From contig NZ_KE384526.1 in assembly GCF_000426445.1 (NCBI RefSeq), forward strand, positions 729,213-793,212: a stretch of DNA of 64,000 bases, written 5' to 3'. Shown piece after piece: positions 1-8,623 of the stretch; the first letter of the stretch is position 1, and every line of letters starts with the position of its first letter. The notes below the pieces were generated by a model. The model was given only the letters and a program-made list of their open reading frames with translations, was not told the origin of the DNA and did no database searches. This DNA is from Brevibacterium album DSM 18261. GTDB taxonomy: Bacteria; Actinomycetota; Actinomycetes; Actinomycetales; Brevibacteriaceae. The position numbers were made by a program, and so were the translations under genes.

Positions 1-2559
1 CAGGACGCTGTGGCCCACGTCGTCGATGATGACCTGGCCCAGCTGCTGCCCGCGCATGGCCCGCGAGACCACCTGGCCCACTCCGGACTCGGTGAGCCCG
101 TACTCCGCGGCCTCCTCGCGATCCACGCGCACCTCGACGACCGGCTGCACGGCGGTGAGGTCGTCGCTCACGCTCTGCACGCCGCCCAGCTCGCCGAGCT
201 CCGCGCCCAGCGAGTCCGCGCCCTCCTCCAGCGCGGCGGTGTCATTGGAGGTCAGCGTCACGTCGATGGTCGAGCCGCCGGGCATCGTGCCGGCCGTGAG
301 CACCTCGATCTCCCCCGAGGTCCCGAGCGCGTCCAGCTCCTCCTGCAGGGACTCCGCGAAGGCGGGGATGTCGACGTCCTCGCCGAGGTTGGCGACATAG
401 GTGCCGCTCAGACCGCCGCCACCGCCGCCCATCATCATGGCGTCGCCGCCGCCCGTGATCGAGACGAGGCTGGAGACCACCTCGGGACGCTCCGCGAGCA
501 CGTCCTCGACCTGCCGCGCCTCCTCCGAGGCCTCGTCCAGGTAGACGTCCGCGCCGAACTCCTGGGTCATCTGGACGACGGCCTCGCCCGTGTCGCCGAA
601 CAGCTCGGTCTTGAGCAGCGGCGTCATCGCCATCGTGCCGATGAACACGACGAGGGCCGCGGCGAGAGTGACGACGGGATGCCGGGTGGTCCAGCCCACG
701 ACGGGCACATAGGTCCGCTGCAGCCGGGTCACCGGGCTGTGCATGGCCTCGAGCTCGTCGATGTCAGAGGTGCCCGAGCCGCCGGGACCGGAAGCGCTCA
801 TCGCAGGACCGCTCGCCGCAGAGCCGCCCGTTGCCGAGGCGCCGGGGCCAGTCCCTCCCGAGCCCGCCTCGGCGACACCGCGATCCACCCGTCGGCCCCC
901 GGCCGCACCGAGCTCCGTGCCCGCGCCCACGACCGGCAGCTCGGCGGTCGAGCGCCGGCCGGAGGGATGGGCGGGGTCGATGCGGCGGCTGCGCGCCTCC
1001 TTCCGCTCCTTCCGCCATTCCCGGGTGAGCGCTGTGCGCTCGGACTTCCAGTGCCGCTTCTGCTCCTTCGACAGCCGCGTCTGCTTCCCGCGCCGGGAGA
1101 GGAACCAGTACGCGAGCACCGGCACGATGGTGAGCGCGACGAAGAGCGAGGCCAGCAGCGCGAGCGAGGCGGTGAGCGCGAAGGGGCGGAACAGCTCCCC
1201 GGCCTGGCCGCCCACGAACGCGACGGGCAGGAACACGGCCACGGTGGTGAGCGTCGAGGCGGTGATCGCGCCGGCGACCTCGGCGACGGCGGCGCGGATG
1301 TTCGTGAGCTTGTCCCCGCCCATCGCATGCCTGCGGCGAATCGCCTCGATGACGACGATGGAGTCGTCGACCACGCGGCCCACGCTGATCGTGAGCGCGC
1401 CCAGGGTCAGCATGTTGAGCGTGTACCCGCTCACCCACAGCCCGATCATGGTGATGAGCAGCGAGACGGGGATCGAGATCGCGGTGATGACCGTGGCCCG
1501 CGCGCTCAGCAGGAACACGAGGATGACGAGCACGGCGAAGCCCAGTCCCAGCAGGCCCTCGACCAGCAGATCCTCGATGGACTGCTCCACGAAGGGGGCC
1601 TGGTCGAAGACGGTCGTGAACTCGACGCCGGCGCCCATCGTGTCGGCGACCTCGTCGAGCGTCGCCGTGACGCCGTGGGAGATCTCGACGGTGTTGCCGT
1701 CGGGCTTCTTCATGATCTGGACGGTGAGCGCGTCCTTGCCGTCGGTCCGCGAGACGGACGTCTGCGGCTCCTGGGTGAGCTCGACGTCAGCGACGTCGTC
1801 GACCCGGACGGGACCGTCCGCGCCCGCAAGCACGAGGCTGCGGATCTGCTCCACGGACTCCAGCCGGGTGCCCACCTGGACGGGGGCGCTGCCCTCGGAG
1901 GTGCGCAGCTGGCCGGGGGCCGAGGGGATGCCGTTGGCCTGGAGCAGGCCGGAGAGCGCCTCGATGCTCACGCCCTCGTCCTCGAGGTCGTCCTCGCGCA
2001 CCGTGATGGAGACCTGCATGGGCCGGTCGCCCGTGACCTCCACGCTCCGCACGCCCTCGACGTCCTGCAGCTCCGGGACCGCGATGTCCTCCATGTCCGC
2101 TGCGAGGCTCTCCACGTCCTCGCCGCCGGTGACGGTGAGCATCATGACGGGGAAGTCCGCGAGGCCGCCGGCGAAGACGGTGGGCTCGACACCGTCGGGC
2201 AGCTGGCCCTGCGCCTGCGAGACGGCGCGCTGCAGCGAGCGGACCACGTCATCGGAGTCCGTGCCGTAGTCCGTCTCCACGACGATCTGGGACGAACCCG
2301 CCGCCGAGGTGGACTGCATCGATTCGACCTCGGCCACACCCGTGAGCGCGGCTTCCAGCGGTGCGGTCACCTCCGATTCGACCGCCTGCGGGGTCGCGCC
2401 CTCGTACTGGGCGGAGATGAAGGCCTGGGGGAGCTCGAACTCGGGGAACAGCTCCTGCTTGAGGCTGGAGGTGCCGATCACGCCGAACACGGCTGCGCAG
2501 ATCGTGATGAGCGCGATGAGGGCGCGGTTCTTCAGACTGATCCTGGTGAGGGAGAGCAC
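1..2559 (-). CDS. RND-family efflux transporter permease, 3' end outside window
   Basis: This is a proton-driven inner-membrane efflux permease of the AcrB/MexB/HAE1 superfamily. The visible 853 residues show a first membrane helix (about residues 8-30), a large periplasmic-type domain (about 35-330), and a helix bundle with the RND signature GRVVDDSIVVIEAIRR near residue 400, where the paired Asp residues lie in the proton relay. A charged Ala/Gly/Ser-rich cytoplasmic linker (about 500-600) is followed by the second half, which repeats the helix/porter pattern. A glycine run (GDAMMMGGGGGGLSG) sits in the second porter domain. The GTG start is chosen because AAGGAC lies just upstream and the first residues (VLSLTRISLKNRALI) are a typical RND N-terminus. 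The family is usually just over 1,000 residues, so roughly 200 are missing to the left. No membrane-fusion partner is visible. Confidence 0.9.
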   Translation of the reverse strand, partial: MLSLTRISLKNRALIALITICAAVFGVIGTSSLKQELFPEFELPQAFISAQYEGATPQAVESEVTAPLEAALTGVAEVESMQSTSAAGSSQIVVETDYGTDSDDVVRSLQRAVSQAQGQLPDGVEPTVFAGGLADFPVMMLTVTGGEDVESLAADMEDIAVPELQDVEGVRSVEVTGDRPMQVSITVREDDLEDEGVSIEALSGLLQANGIPSAPGQLRTSEGSAPVQVGTRLESVEQIRSLVLAGADGPVRVDDVADVELTQEPQTSVSRTDGKDALTVQIMKKPDGNTVEISHGVTATLDEVADTMGAGVEFTTVFDQAPFVEQSIEDLLVEGLLGLGFAVLVILVFLLSARATVITAISIPVSLLITMIGLWVSGYTLNMLTLGALTISVGRVVDDSIVVIEAIRRRHAMGGDKLTNIRAAVAEVAGAITASTLTTVAVFLPVAFVGGQAGELFRPFALTASLALLASLFVALTIVPVLAYWFLSRRGKQTRLSKEQKRHWKSERTALTREWRKERKEARSRRIDPAHPSGRRSTAELPVVGAGTELGAAGGRRVDRGVAEAGSGGTGPGASATGGSAASGPAMSASGPGGSGTSDIDELEAMHSPVTRLQRTYVPVVGWTTRHPVVTLAAALVVFIGTMAMTPLLKTELFGDTGEAVVQMTQEFGADVYLDEASEEARQVEDVLAERPEVVSSLVSITGGGDAMMMGGGGGGLSGTYVANLGEDVDIPAFAESLQEELDALGTSGEIEVLTAGTMPGGSTIDVTLTSNDTAALEEGADSLGAELGELGGVQSVSDDLTAVQPVVEVRVDREEAAEYGLTESGVGQVVSRAMRGQQLGQVIIDDVGHSVL

Positions 2560-2718
2560 GCGGGTCCTTGGGTGCGGAGGAGGCAGAGGGGCCGTGCCAA
2601 TCCTACTGCCCGGTCACAGGCGCCGTTCCCGCACCCGGTACGGGCGTCCTGGCGCGGAGGCCAGCCCGGGAAGAAGCGGAGGCCAGCCCCGGGAAGGAGT
2701 GGGGAGAACTCCACCCGC

Positions 2719-3648
2719 TCAGCGCGGGTGCCGGCGCAGCTCCTCGAGCGTCGGCCGCTGAGGGGCGGAGATCTGGGCCCTCCGATGCCGGCGTACGCGC
2801 AGCGCGCTCACCAGCGTCACGGCGGCGAGTCCCGCTGCGGCGGCAGCACCCCAGAGGCCTGCCTGCGCCCCCGCAGGTGCCGCTCCGAACACGCCCGCTC
2901 CGGCGAACCCGAAGAGGACGATCGCCCCGAGGAACGGCAGCAGGGCGATGAGCGCGCCCACCGGCGCCCACAGGATCATCACCATGACGAGGGCCGTGAA
3001 CCACGCCATCGACGCCAGCACGAACGCGAACACGGTGAGCACCGCAGTGCCGCCGGGGAGCTCCCCCAGGACGGTGCCGGGCACCGCTCGGTCGCCCAGG
3101 ATCAGCGGCCACACGAGAATGCTCAGCGTCTGGACGAGCGCACCGGCGCCGAGGGAGAACCACATGAGCGGCACCAGCCGGTGCGTGCGGAAGCCGCGAT
3201 CCGCCCGCCCGCTCGCGAACTGGAGGAACGGGAACACGAGGCCTGGCATGGCGGCCAGGATGCCGGCGAGCACAGCATCGCCGGAGACCGCCCTGCCGCT
3301 GTGGCTCAGCAGACCCGTCCGCGCCAGGAGGAGCGCGAGCGCCCAGAACGCCGCACTCATGATCGCGTACATGAGCATCCGGCGCGCATCGCCCCACCAG
3401 CCGGGCACCTGCGTCTCGGGATCCCTGCGCCGGCGGCGTTCCGTGCGCCCGCGCGGTGCAGCCGAGGCCGGCTCGGGCAGGGGTGCCGGGATCCGCGGCT
3501 GCTGTCGAGGCGGCTGCCCCCAGCTCGGCGGGTGCGGCTGCGGCATGCGCTCATGCTCGCCGGAGGGCGGAGGTTGCGGCGGGCGCATCGGCAGGGGCTG
3601 AGCGGGCGGATGCCCGGACGAGGGCTGAGACGACGGGTCCTGGCTCAT
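2719..3648 (-). CDS. Proline-rich N-terminus multi-spanning membrane protein, unknown function
   Basis: A 309-residue protein with a long Pro/Gln/Ser-rich, basic N-terminal region (about residues 1-85) followed by about six hydrophobic segments, and a short basic C-terminus. A WWGD motif precedes the first helix. I do not recognise the family beyond a general resemblance to actinobacterial proteins with a proline-rich cytosolic head and a small membrane domain. The ATG at 3648 is preceded by AGGATGAGGG, a good ribosome binding site; an upstream in-frame start 15 codons earlier lacks one. It lies 159 bases upstream of the RND gene in the same direction, so it may share its transcript. Confidence 0.75.
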   Translation of the reverse strand: MSQDPSSQPSSGHPPAQPLPMRPPQPPPSGEHERMPQPHPPSWGQPPRQQPRIPAPLPEPASAAPRGRTERRRRRDPETQVPGWWGDARRMLMYAIMSAAFWALALLLARTGLLSHSGRAVSGDAVLAGILAAMPGLVFPFLQFASGRADRGFRTHRLVPLMWFSLGAGALVQTLSILVWPLILGDRAVPGTVLGELPGGTAVLTVFAFVLASMAWFTALVMVMILWAPVGALIALLPFLGAIVLFGFAGAGVFGAAPAGAQAGLWGAAAAAGLAAVTLVSALRVRRHRRAQISAPQRPTLEELRRHPR

Positions 3649-3856
3649 GCCCTCATCCTGCCGCAGACCGGAGGCCGCCGGCGCGGCGCACATGTGTCAG
3701 TCCGGTGTCAGGAGGCCCTGCCGTACCGGCAGGGCGGCCGGGCCCGCCTCCGAGGCCGGCCAGGCGTCACCGCGGGGCTCCGCCCACCGACATCACGATG
3801 CTCAGCCCATCGTCACCACGGGGATCCCCGCTGCATCGCCGAGGGACCCCACCCGT

Positions 3857-5254
3857 TCACCGCGGGGGCGTGCCCAGCGTCTCCCGGGCGAGCATCCAGC
3901 CGAGGCAGGCGAGCAGCGCGACCGTCCCCGTGACCGCGAAGGCCCAGCCGTAGTTCAGCGCGTCCACGAGCATGCCCGAGACGATGGGACCGGCGATCGC
4001 GCCCAGGTCCTGCGCCATCTGGAAGCGGGAGAGCACGGTGCCGCCCTTGCGGTGCGGGCCGATGATGTCGCCGAGCGCCGCCTGCTGAGCGGGATTGATG
4101 AGCCCGCCGCCGAGGCCCGCGAACAGGCTGAGGACGAAGAACACCCAGATCGAGTCCGAGAGGCCCACCGCGATGGTCGAGGCGCCCAGCACACCGAGGC
4201 CCACGATGAGGAGGGGACGGCGCCCGCGCGAGTCCGCGATCCGGCCGGCCTGCGAGACGGAGACGGCCATGCCCGCGGAGAACACCGTGAGCGCCACTCC
4301 CGAGAGCGTCGGATCCGCCCCCAGCACCGCGACGACGAACAGCGGGTACAGCGCGATCCGCGCGCCCATCGCCGCCCAGCCCACGGCCAGGCCCGAACCC
4401 AGCGCGGCCTTGTACGCGGAGTCCCGCCAGGCATCGCGGAAGCGCATGCGCTCGCGTAGAGGCTCCTGGCCGGACGCCGGTTCCTGGCCGGACACTGGCT
4501 CCGGGCCGGGGGCGGCCTCGGCGGCGGTGCTGCCCTTCGCCTCCGCCGAGGCGCCTTCACCTCCCGCCGGCCCCTTCGAGTCCAGCTGGGGCTGGCGTTC
4601 GAGGCGGACCCACACGACGAGCGCGGCGATCACGAGGCCCACGGCGTAGATGACGAAGGGCAGGCGCATGCCGAGTCCCGCGAGGAGGCCGCCGGCCACG
4701 GGTCCCATGATGTTGCCGAACACGAAGCTGGAGGCGTAAAGGCCGCTGGCCCGCCCGCGCGCCTCCGGGGGTGCGAGCCGGATGATGAGCGCCATCGCGG
4801 AGACGGTGAACATCGTCGAGCCGATGCCGCCGAGGCCGCGGAACAGCAGCAGCTGCCAGTAGTCCTGCGCGGCGGCGACCGCTCCCGTCGAGGCCGCCAC
4901 GATGAGCAGACCGGCGACGTAGACGCGTCGCTCCCCCAGCCTGTCGACGAGCCGGCCGCCTGCAGGGGCGAACACGAGCCGGAAGAACGCGAAGGAGCTG
5001 ACGACCACGCTCGCCGCGGTCACACCGAGGTCGAAGCTCGCCGCGAACTGCGGGAGGATCGGGGCGATGAGGCCGTAGCCCAGCGCCACGATGAAGGCCG
5101 CGGAGACGAGGACCCAGATGTCGGCCGGGACCGCGGCCCTGCGCGCGGCCCTCTGCTCTGCTCTGTGTGAGGCCCTGCGCGGTGCCCTGCCCGAGGCGCT
5201 GCTCCCGGCCCTGCCCGAGACCTTCGACTCCTCCTCGTCCCGCCGCACCCTCAT
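3857..5254 (-). CDS. MFS transporter, multidrug-resistance type
   Basis: A 465-residue major facilitator with 12 predicted helices and a hydrophilic loop of about 45 residues (rich in Gly/Glu/Pro, containing the partial repeat PVSGQEPASGQEPL) between the two six-helix halves. The basic N-terminal tail is rich in Arg and Ala. The first half contains GGRLVDRLGERRVYV, the family A-type loop between helices 2 and 3, and the second half has the equivalent GRIADSRGRRPLL. The substrate cannot be told; the architecture fits drug or metabolite exporters. The ATG overlaps the msrA stop as ATGA, so translation is probably coupled to msrA. Confidence 0.88.
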   Translation of the reverse strand: MRVRRDEEESKVSGRAGSSASGRAPRRASHRAEQRAARRAAVPADIWVLVSAAFIVALGYGLIAPILPQFAASFDLGVTAASVVVSSFAFFRLVFAPAGGRLVDRLGERRVYVAGLLIVAASTGAVAAAQDYWQLLLFRGLGGIGSTMFTVSAMALIIRLAPPEARGRASGLYASSFVFGNIMGPVAGGLLAGLGMRLPFVIYAVGLVIAALVVWVRLERQPQLDSKGPAGGEGASAEAKGSTAAEAAPGPEPVSGQEPASGQEPLRERMRFRDAWRDSAYKAALGSGLAVGWAAMGARIALYPLFVVAVLGADPTLSGVALTVFSAGMAVSVSQAGRIADSRGRRPLLIVGLGVLGASTIAVGLSDSIWVFFVLSLFAGLGGGLINPAQQAALGDIIGPHRKGGTVLSRFQMAQDLGAIAGPIVSGMLVDALNYGWAFAVTGTVALLACLGWMLARETLGTPPR

Positions 5255-5772
5255 CCCACCCACTCGTGGAAATGACGGCGAGCGGCGGCGAGCTTGGGCT
5301 CGATGATGAAGTGGCAGTAGCCGTTGTAGGGGTGCTGCGTGTAGAAGTCCTGGTGGACCGGTTCGGCCTCCCAGAAGGCGCCCAGGGACTCGAGGGTGGT
5401 GACGACGGGGCGGTCGAGCTGGGCCTGGACCTGGTCGAGGGCCTGCTGGAAGTACGCGCGCTCGTCCTCGTCGCGGTAGAACATGGACGAGCGGTACTGC
5501 GTGCCCACGTCATTGCCCTGGCGGTTGAGACTGGTCGGATCGTGGCCGGTGAAGAAGAGGCCGAGGATGACGTCGGCGGGAACGACGGACTCGTCGAACG
5601 TGACCTGGAGGGCCTCGGCGTGGCCCGTGGTGCCGGAGCACACCTGCTCATATGTGGGGTGATCGACCTCGCCCCCGGTGTAGCCGCTGATCACGCTGGT
5701 CACTCCGCGCGTGCGCTGATAGACGGCGTCGAGGCACCAGAAGCACCCTGCGCCCAGGGTCAGAGTCGTCAT
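5251..5772 (-). CDS. msrA: Peptide-methionine (S)-S-oxide reductase MsrA
   Basis: Reduces methionine-S-sulfoxide in oxidised proteins, using thioredoxin. The 173-residue protein starts with the diagnostic GAGCFWC motif; Cys10 is the catalytic residue. Further family blocks are present: SGYTGG, YEQVCSGTTGHAEA, the FFTGHDPTSLNRQGNDVGTQYRS region and the terminal HQDFYTQHPYNGYCHF. The ATG at 5772 places GAGCFWC at the usual distance from the N-terminus; an upstream alternative adds 14 unconserved residues. The downstream MFS gene overlaps its stop codon. Confidence 0.95.
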   Translation of the reverse strand: MTTLTLGAGCFWCLDAVYQRTRGVTSVISGYTGGEVDHPTYEQVCSGTTGHAEALQVTFDESVVPADVILGLFFTGHDPTSLNRQGNDVGTQYRSSMFYRDEDERAYFQQALDQVQAQLDRPVVTTLESLGAFWEAEPVHQDFYTQHPYNGYCHFIIEPKLAAARRHFHEWVG

Positions 5773-5851
5773 ATCCGTCCAGACATGCACCGCCACCGTT
5801 TTATTCCGCCGCACCCGGTCGCGCCCGGCACCGCGCTTCCGTCCGTGCTGC

Positions 5852-5912
5852 GCTTCCGTCTGCCGCGTGAACGCGCAGAGAGCCGATCTGCGTTCGCGCA
5901 GCAGACGGAAGC
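5852..5912 (-). terminator. Hairpin between def and msrA
   Basis: A 12-base perfect inverted repeat (GCTTCCGTCTGC at 5852-5863 with GCAGACGGAAGC at 5901-5912) encloses a second, imperfect inner stem. It lies about 20 bases past the def stop codon and upstream of msrA. No long U tract follows, so it may be a transcription attenuator or an mRNA 3'-end stabiliser rather than a textbook intrinsic terminator. Confidence 0.5.
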
Positions 5913-5931
5913 CGGATGGTCGGCACCGACC

Positions 5932-6654
5932 TCAGAAGACGGTCGTCGCGGGGATCTCGAAGCCCAGTGCCGCAGCGGCCTCGCGCACGTCCGCCCGGGC
6001 CCACCACCGAGCCACCGCCTCGTCCGAGGCCAGCGAGCGCATCTGCGCCGAGTCGAGGTAGAGGACTCCGTCGAGGTGATCGGACTCGTGTGCGACGATG
6101 CGCGCCGGCCACCCCGTGAGCTCCTCCTCCAGCGGGGAGCCGTCGAGGTCGCAGCCGGTGAGCGCGATGGCCCGCGGGCGGTCCACGACGGCCTGGTAGC
6201 CGGGGATGGAGAGGCAGCCCTCGTAGAAGGAGGCCGTGCGCCCGGTGGCGGCCTCGTACCGGGAGTTGAGCACCGTCCGGGGAGCGAACGGCGCCCGCTC
6301 GCGCTGCCGGAGACGGTCCGCGGCCTCGGGGTCGCTCGCTTCGAGCACGTCCGGGTCCGCGGCCGTGTCCTGGGCGACGAACATGCGCAGCGGCACGCCC
6401 ACCTGAGGGGCGGCCAGCCCCACTCCAGGAGCGGCGAGCATGGTGGCGAGCATGGCCTCGGACAGCTCGCGCAGCTCCGCGTCGTCGAGCTGGCCGTCCA
6501 CCGGCGCGCACTCGGTACGGAGGACGGGGTCGCCGGCCTTCACGATGGGCAGCAGGCCGTCGTGCTCCCGCGCATGGTCGAGGAGGGCGCGCACGGTGTC
6601 GCGGATGGCGCGGGCGGAGGCTGCGTCCTCGGGCGCATCGGCTGTCGCGGTCAT
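5932..6654 (-). CDS. def: Peptide deformylase
   Basis: Removes the N-formyl group from nascent proteins using a metal ion. All three family motifs are visible: GVGLAAPQVG (residues 77-86), EGCLS (metal ligand Cys147) and HESDH (His189, Glu190, His193). At 240 residues it is longer than typical deformylases because of a roughly 30-residue N-terminal extension and an acidic insertion around residues 95-120, a pattern seen in actinobacterial type I/III enzymes. The ATG overlaps the stop of the alpha/beta hydrolase as ATGA, so it is the last gene of a three-gene operon. Confidence 0.95.
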   Translation of the reverse strand: MTATADAPEDAASARAIRDTVRALLDHAREHDGLLPIVKAGDPVLRTECAPVDGQLDDAELRELSEAMLATMLAAPGVGLAAPQVGVPLRMFVAQDTAADPDVLEASDPEAADRLRQRERAPFAPRTVLNSRYEAATGRTASFYEGCLSIPGYQAVVDRPRAIALTGCDLDGSPLEEELTGWPARIVAHESDHLDGVLYLDSAQMRSLASDEAVARWWARADVREAAAALGFEIPATTVF

Positions 6655-7400
6655 GGTCTCTCCTCGGTGGTACGGGCCCGGCGGATCGGGACGAGGCCGT
6701 CGGTCTTCCCGGGGTCGTGGAAATCGCGGATGAGCCGGGCCAGGAGCGCGGGCTTCTCCACGATGAGCCCGTGGCTGGCGCGGGGGACGATCGCGAGCTC
6801 GCCGTCGGGCAGCGCCTCGTACATCCGCACCGTGTGCTCGAAGCGCACCTCGTCGTCATCGCCCTGCAGGATGAGCACGGGCATGGTCAGCGCACGCACA
6901 TCGTCCTCCGTGAGCGCGGGCTCGCGCTCGTGCAGCCGGTCCGATTTCGCCGCGACGACGCGCCAGTGCTCCGGGCCGTCCGGGGAGAGCTCCGCGTATC
7001 CTTCCGGCACCCCGCCGGGCGCGCCGCCGTCCAGCACGCCCTCGCGCCAGCCGTCCAGGTGGAAGGGCGCCCCGCCCACCACGAGGCTCCGCACGAGGTC
7101 CGGGCGGGTGTGGGCGAGATAGAGCCCGAGTACCCCGCCGTCGCTCCAGCCCAGCACGTGCACCGGCCCCGTGCCCAGCTCCTCGAGGAGTGCCGCGGTG
7201 TCCGCGGCCATGTCCGTGAAGCCCCACTCCCCCTCGCAGTCCGGTGTGCGGCCGTGGCCTGCCTGCTCGGGCGTGAGGAAGCGGTATCCGCCGTCCAGCT
7301 CAGCCATGAGCGGTTCGAAGGCGCGGGCATCGGTGCCGCCCGGATGCAGCAGCACGAAGGGCTCGCCGGCACCTCGGTCCGCGAACCACAGGGCGGTCAT
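6651..7400 (-). CDS. Alpha/beta-fold hydrolase
   Basis: A 249-residue serine hydrolase. The nucleophile elbow is GWSDG (Ser86). A candidate catalytic Asp lies in LILQGDDDEV (about residue 183) and His210 in RASHGLI completes the triad. An HPGGTDARAF oxyanion-type loop lies near residue 20. The fold matches 3-oxoadipate enol-lactonase/proline-iminopeptidase-like hydrolases, but the substrate is not evident. The ATG is two bases after the stop of the CitE-like gene and the stop overlaps the def start, so the three genes are co-translated. Confidence 0.88.
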   Translation of the reverse strand: MTALWFADRGAGEPFVLLHPGGTDARAFEPLMAELDGGYRFLTPEQAGHGRTPDCEGEWGFTDMAADTAALLEELGTGPVHVLGWSDGGVLGLYLAHTRPDLVRSLVVGGAPFHLDGWREGVLDGGAPGGVPEGYAELSPDGPEHWRVVAAKSDRLHEREPALTEDDVRALTMPVLILQGDDDEVRFEHTVRMYEALPDGELAIVPRASHGLIVEKPALLARLIRDFHDPGKTDGLVPIRRARTTEERP

Positions 7401-7402
7401 GC

Positions 7403-8230
7403 TCAGCCCTCCGCCGCCGCGGCGCGCGCCTGGATGTTGCGGGCGTGCGCGAGCAGCGGGGCGTCGATCATCGACCCCTCGTAGCTGAACGCGCCCTTCG
7501 CCCCCTCCGCGGCGGCCAGGACGCCCGCGGCCCAGGCGGCCTGCTTCTCCGTGGGCGCATAGGCCCGGCGCACCACCGGGACGTGCTTGGGGTGGATGGA
7601 GACCTTCGCGTCGAAGCCGCTCTCCACCGCGTCCGTCGCCTCCTCCGCGAGCCCGTCGAGATCGTCGATCGCCGCCCAGATGGAGTCGAGCGCCCATTTC
7701 CCGTGCGCCTTGGCCGCCAGCAGCGTGGCGGAGCGGACGTGCCGCGCCACCTCGCGGTAGGTGCCGTCGGCCCTCCGCGAGGAGCCGCCGCCCAGCGAGG
7801 CGATGAGGTCCTCGGAGCCCCACATGAGCCCGCGGACGTTCTCCGCCGCGGCGATCTCCGCGGCGTTCACGGCACCGGCGGGGGTCTCGATGAGCGCGAT
7901 GACGCCGTAGTCGGCCAGCGGGGCCGCGCTCTCACCGCTCTCCGCCTTGGGCAGCATGACCACCGTGAAGGGCAGCGTCCGCAGCAGCTCCAGGTCGGCC
8001 TCGAAGTGCGGGGTGTCCGCGGCGTTGACGCGCACCACGGTCCGCTTCGGGTCCAGGGTGCCCGCGGCCTCGGCGACGGCGCTCCGCGCTGCCTCCTTGT
8101 CCCCTTCCGCCACCGCGTCCTCGAGGTCGAGGATGACGATGTCGGAGCGCTCGGCGGCCTTGGCGAAGCGGTCCGGGCGGTCGCCGGGGACGAACAGCCA
8201 GGCCGGGCGGAGGGAGAAGGACGAGGACAT
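7403..8230 (-). CDS. HpcH/HpaI aldolase / CitE-like CoA-ester lyase
   Basis: A 275-residue TIM-barrel lyase of the CitE family, which cleaves or forms beta-hydroxyacyl-CoA thioesters. Visible motifs are RPAWLFVPGDRPDRFAKA, DIVILDLEDAV (metal-binding acidic residues), a conserved Arg in VVRVNAADTPHF, ALIETPAG (metal Glu), and a C-terminal SIHPKHVPVV. It lacks the partner subunits of citrate lyase. In Mycobacterium tuberculosis the CitE-like protein sits with accA1/accD1/fadE19 and a MaoC hydratase and acts on a leucine-pathway HMG-CoA-type substrate. The same companions occur in this window (17589-18149 and 20077-26115), so a branched-chain acid role is a reasonable inference. Confidence 0.88.
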   Translation of the reverse strand: MSSSFSLRPAWLFVPGDRPDRFAKAAERSDIVILDLEDAVAEGDKEAARSAVAEAAGTLDPKRTVVRVNAADTPHFEADLELLRTLPFTVVMLPKAESGESAAPLADYGVIALIETPAGAVNAAEIAAAENVRGLMWGSEDLIASLGGGSSRRADGTYREVARHVRSATLLAAKAHGKWALDSIWAAIDDLDGLAEEATDAVESGFDAKVSIHPKHVPVVRRAYAPTEKQAAWAAGVLAAAEGAKGAFSYEGSMIDAPLLAHARNIQARAAAAEG

Positions 8231-8623
8231 GGAACGGGGCCTTTCGATGGGCAGCGGTGCCGGTGCCGCAGGGGCGCGGGAAGCGTTCCCGCACCCGGAT
8301 CGCCGAGGCCGGACCCCGCCGGTGCGACACCGCTCACAATCCTATGCGGTGCGCATCCGCAGCGGTCGCCCGGTGCGGCTGCCGGGACCGCTCAGGACGC
8401 AGGTGCACCGGCCGGGGGTCGCCCGGAGCGCAGGCCGAGCCCGCCGGCACTGTGACCGGGTACCGCCGCATCGCGCCTGCCCGGGCCTCGCCCTCCGGCA
8501 CCCGCGCCCCGGTCATGTCCGTGCCGCGGTCTAGAGTTGGCACCACGCGGCGGCCACCCCATGCCGGTCATCGGACAGGCCCGTACCGGCTCTCACCCGG
8601 GCAGCCGCAGGAGGAGAGGACCC
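8231..8623. promoter_or_regulatory. Divergent promoter region between citE-like and lutA genes
   Basis: A 393-base gap with no convincing gene. It should hold two divergent promoters. For the leftward operon a TAGGAT -10-like hexamer lies at 8339-8344. For lutA a TAGAGT hexamer lies at 8532-8537, about 87 bases before the start, without a good -35 box. No clear operator palindrome was found for either. Confidence 0.35.

Noticed and set aside
10-3933. A 1,307-codon open frame on the plus strand
   Set aside because: It is antisense to the RND permease and two membrane protein genes, which carry clear motifs. Its own product has no recognisable domain and no ribosome binding site.
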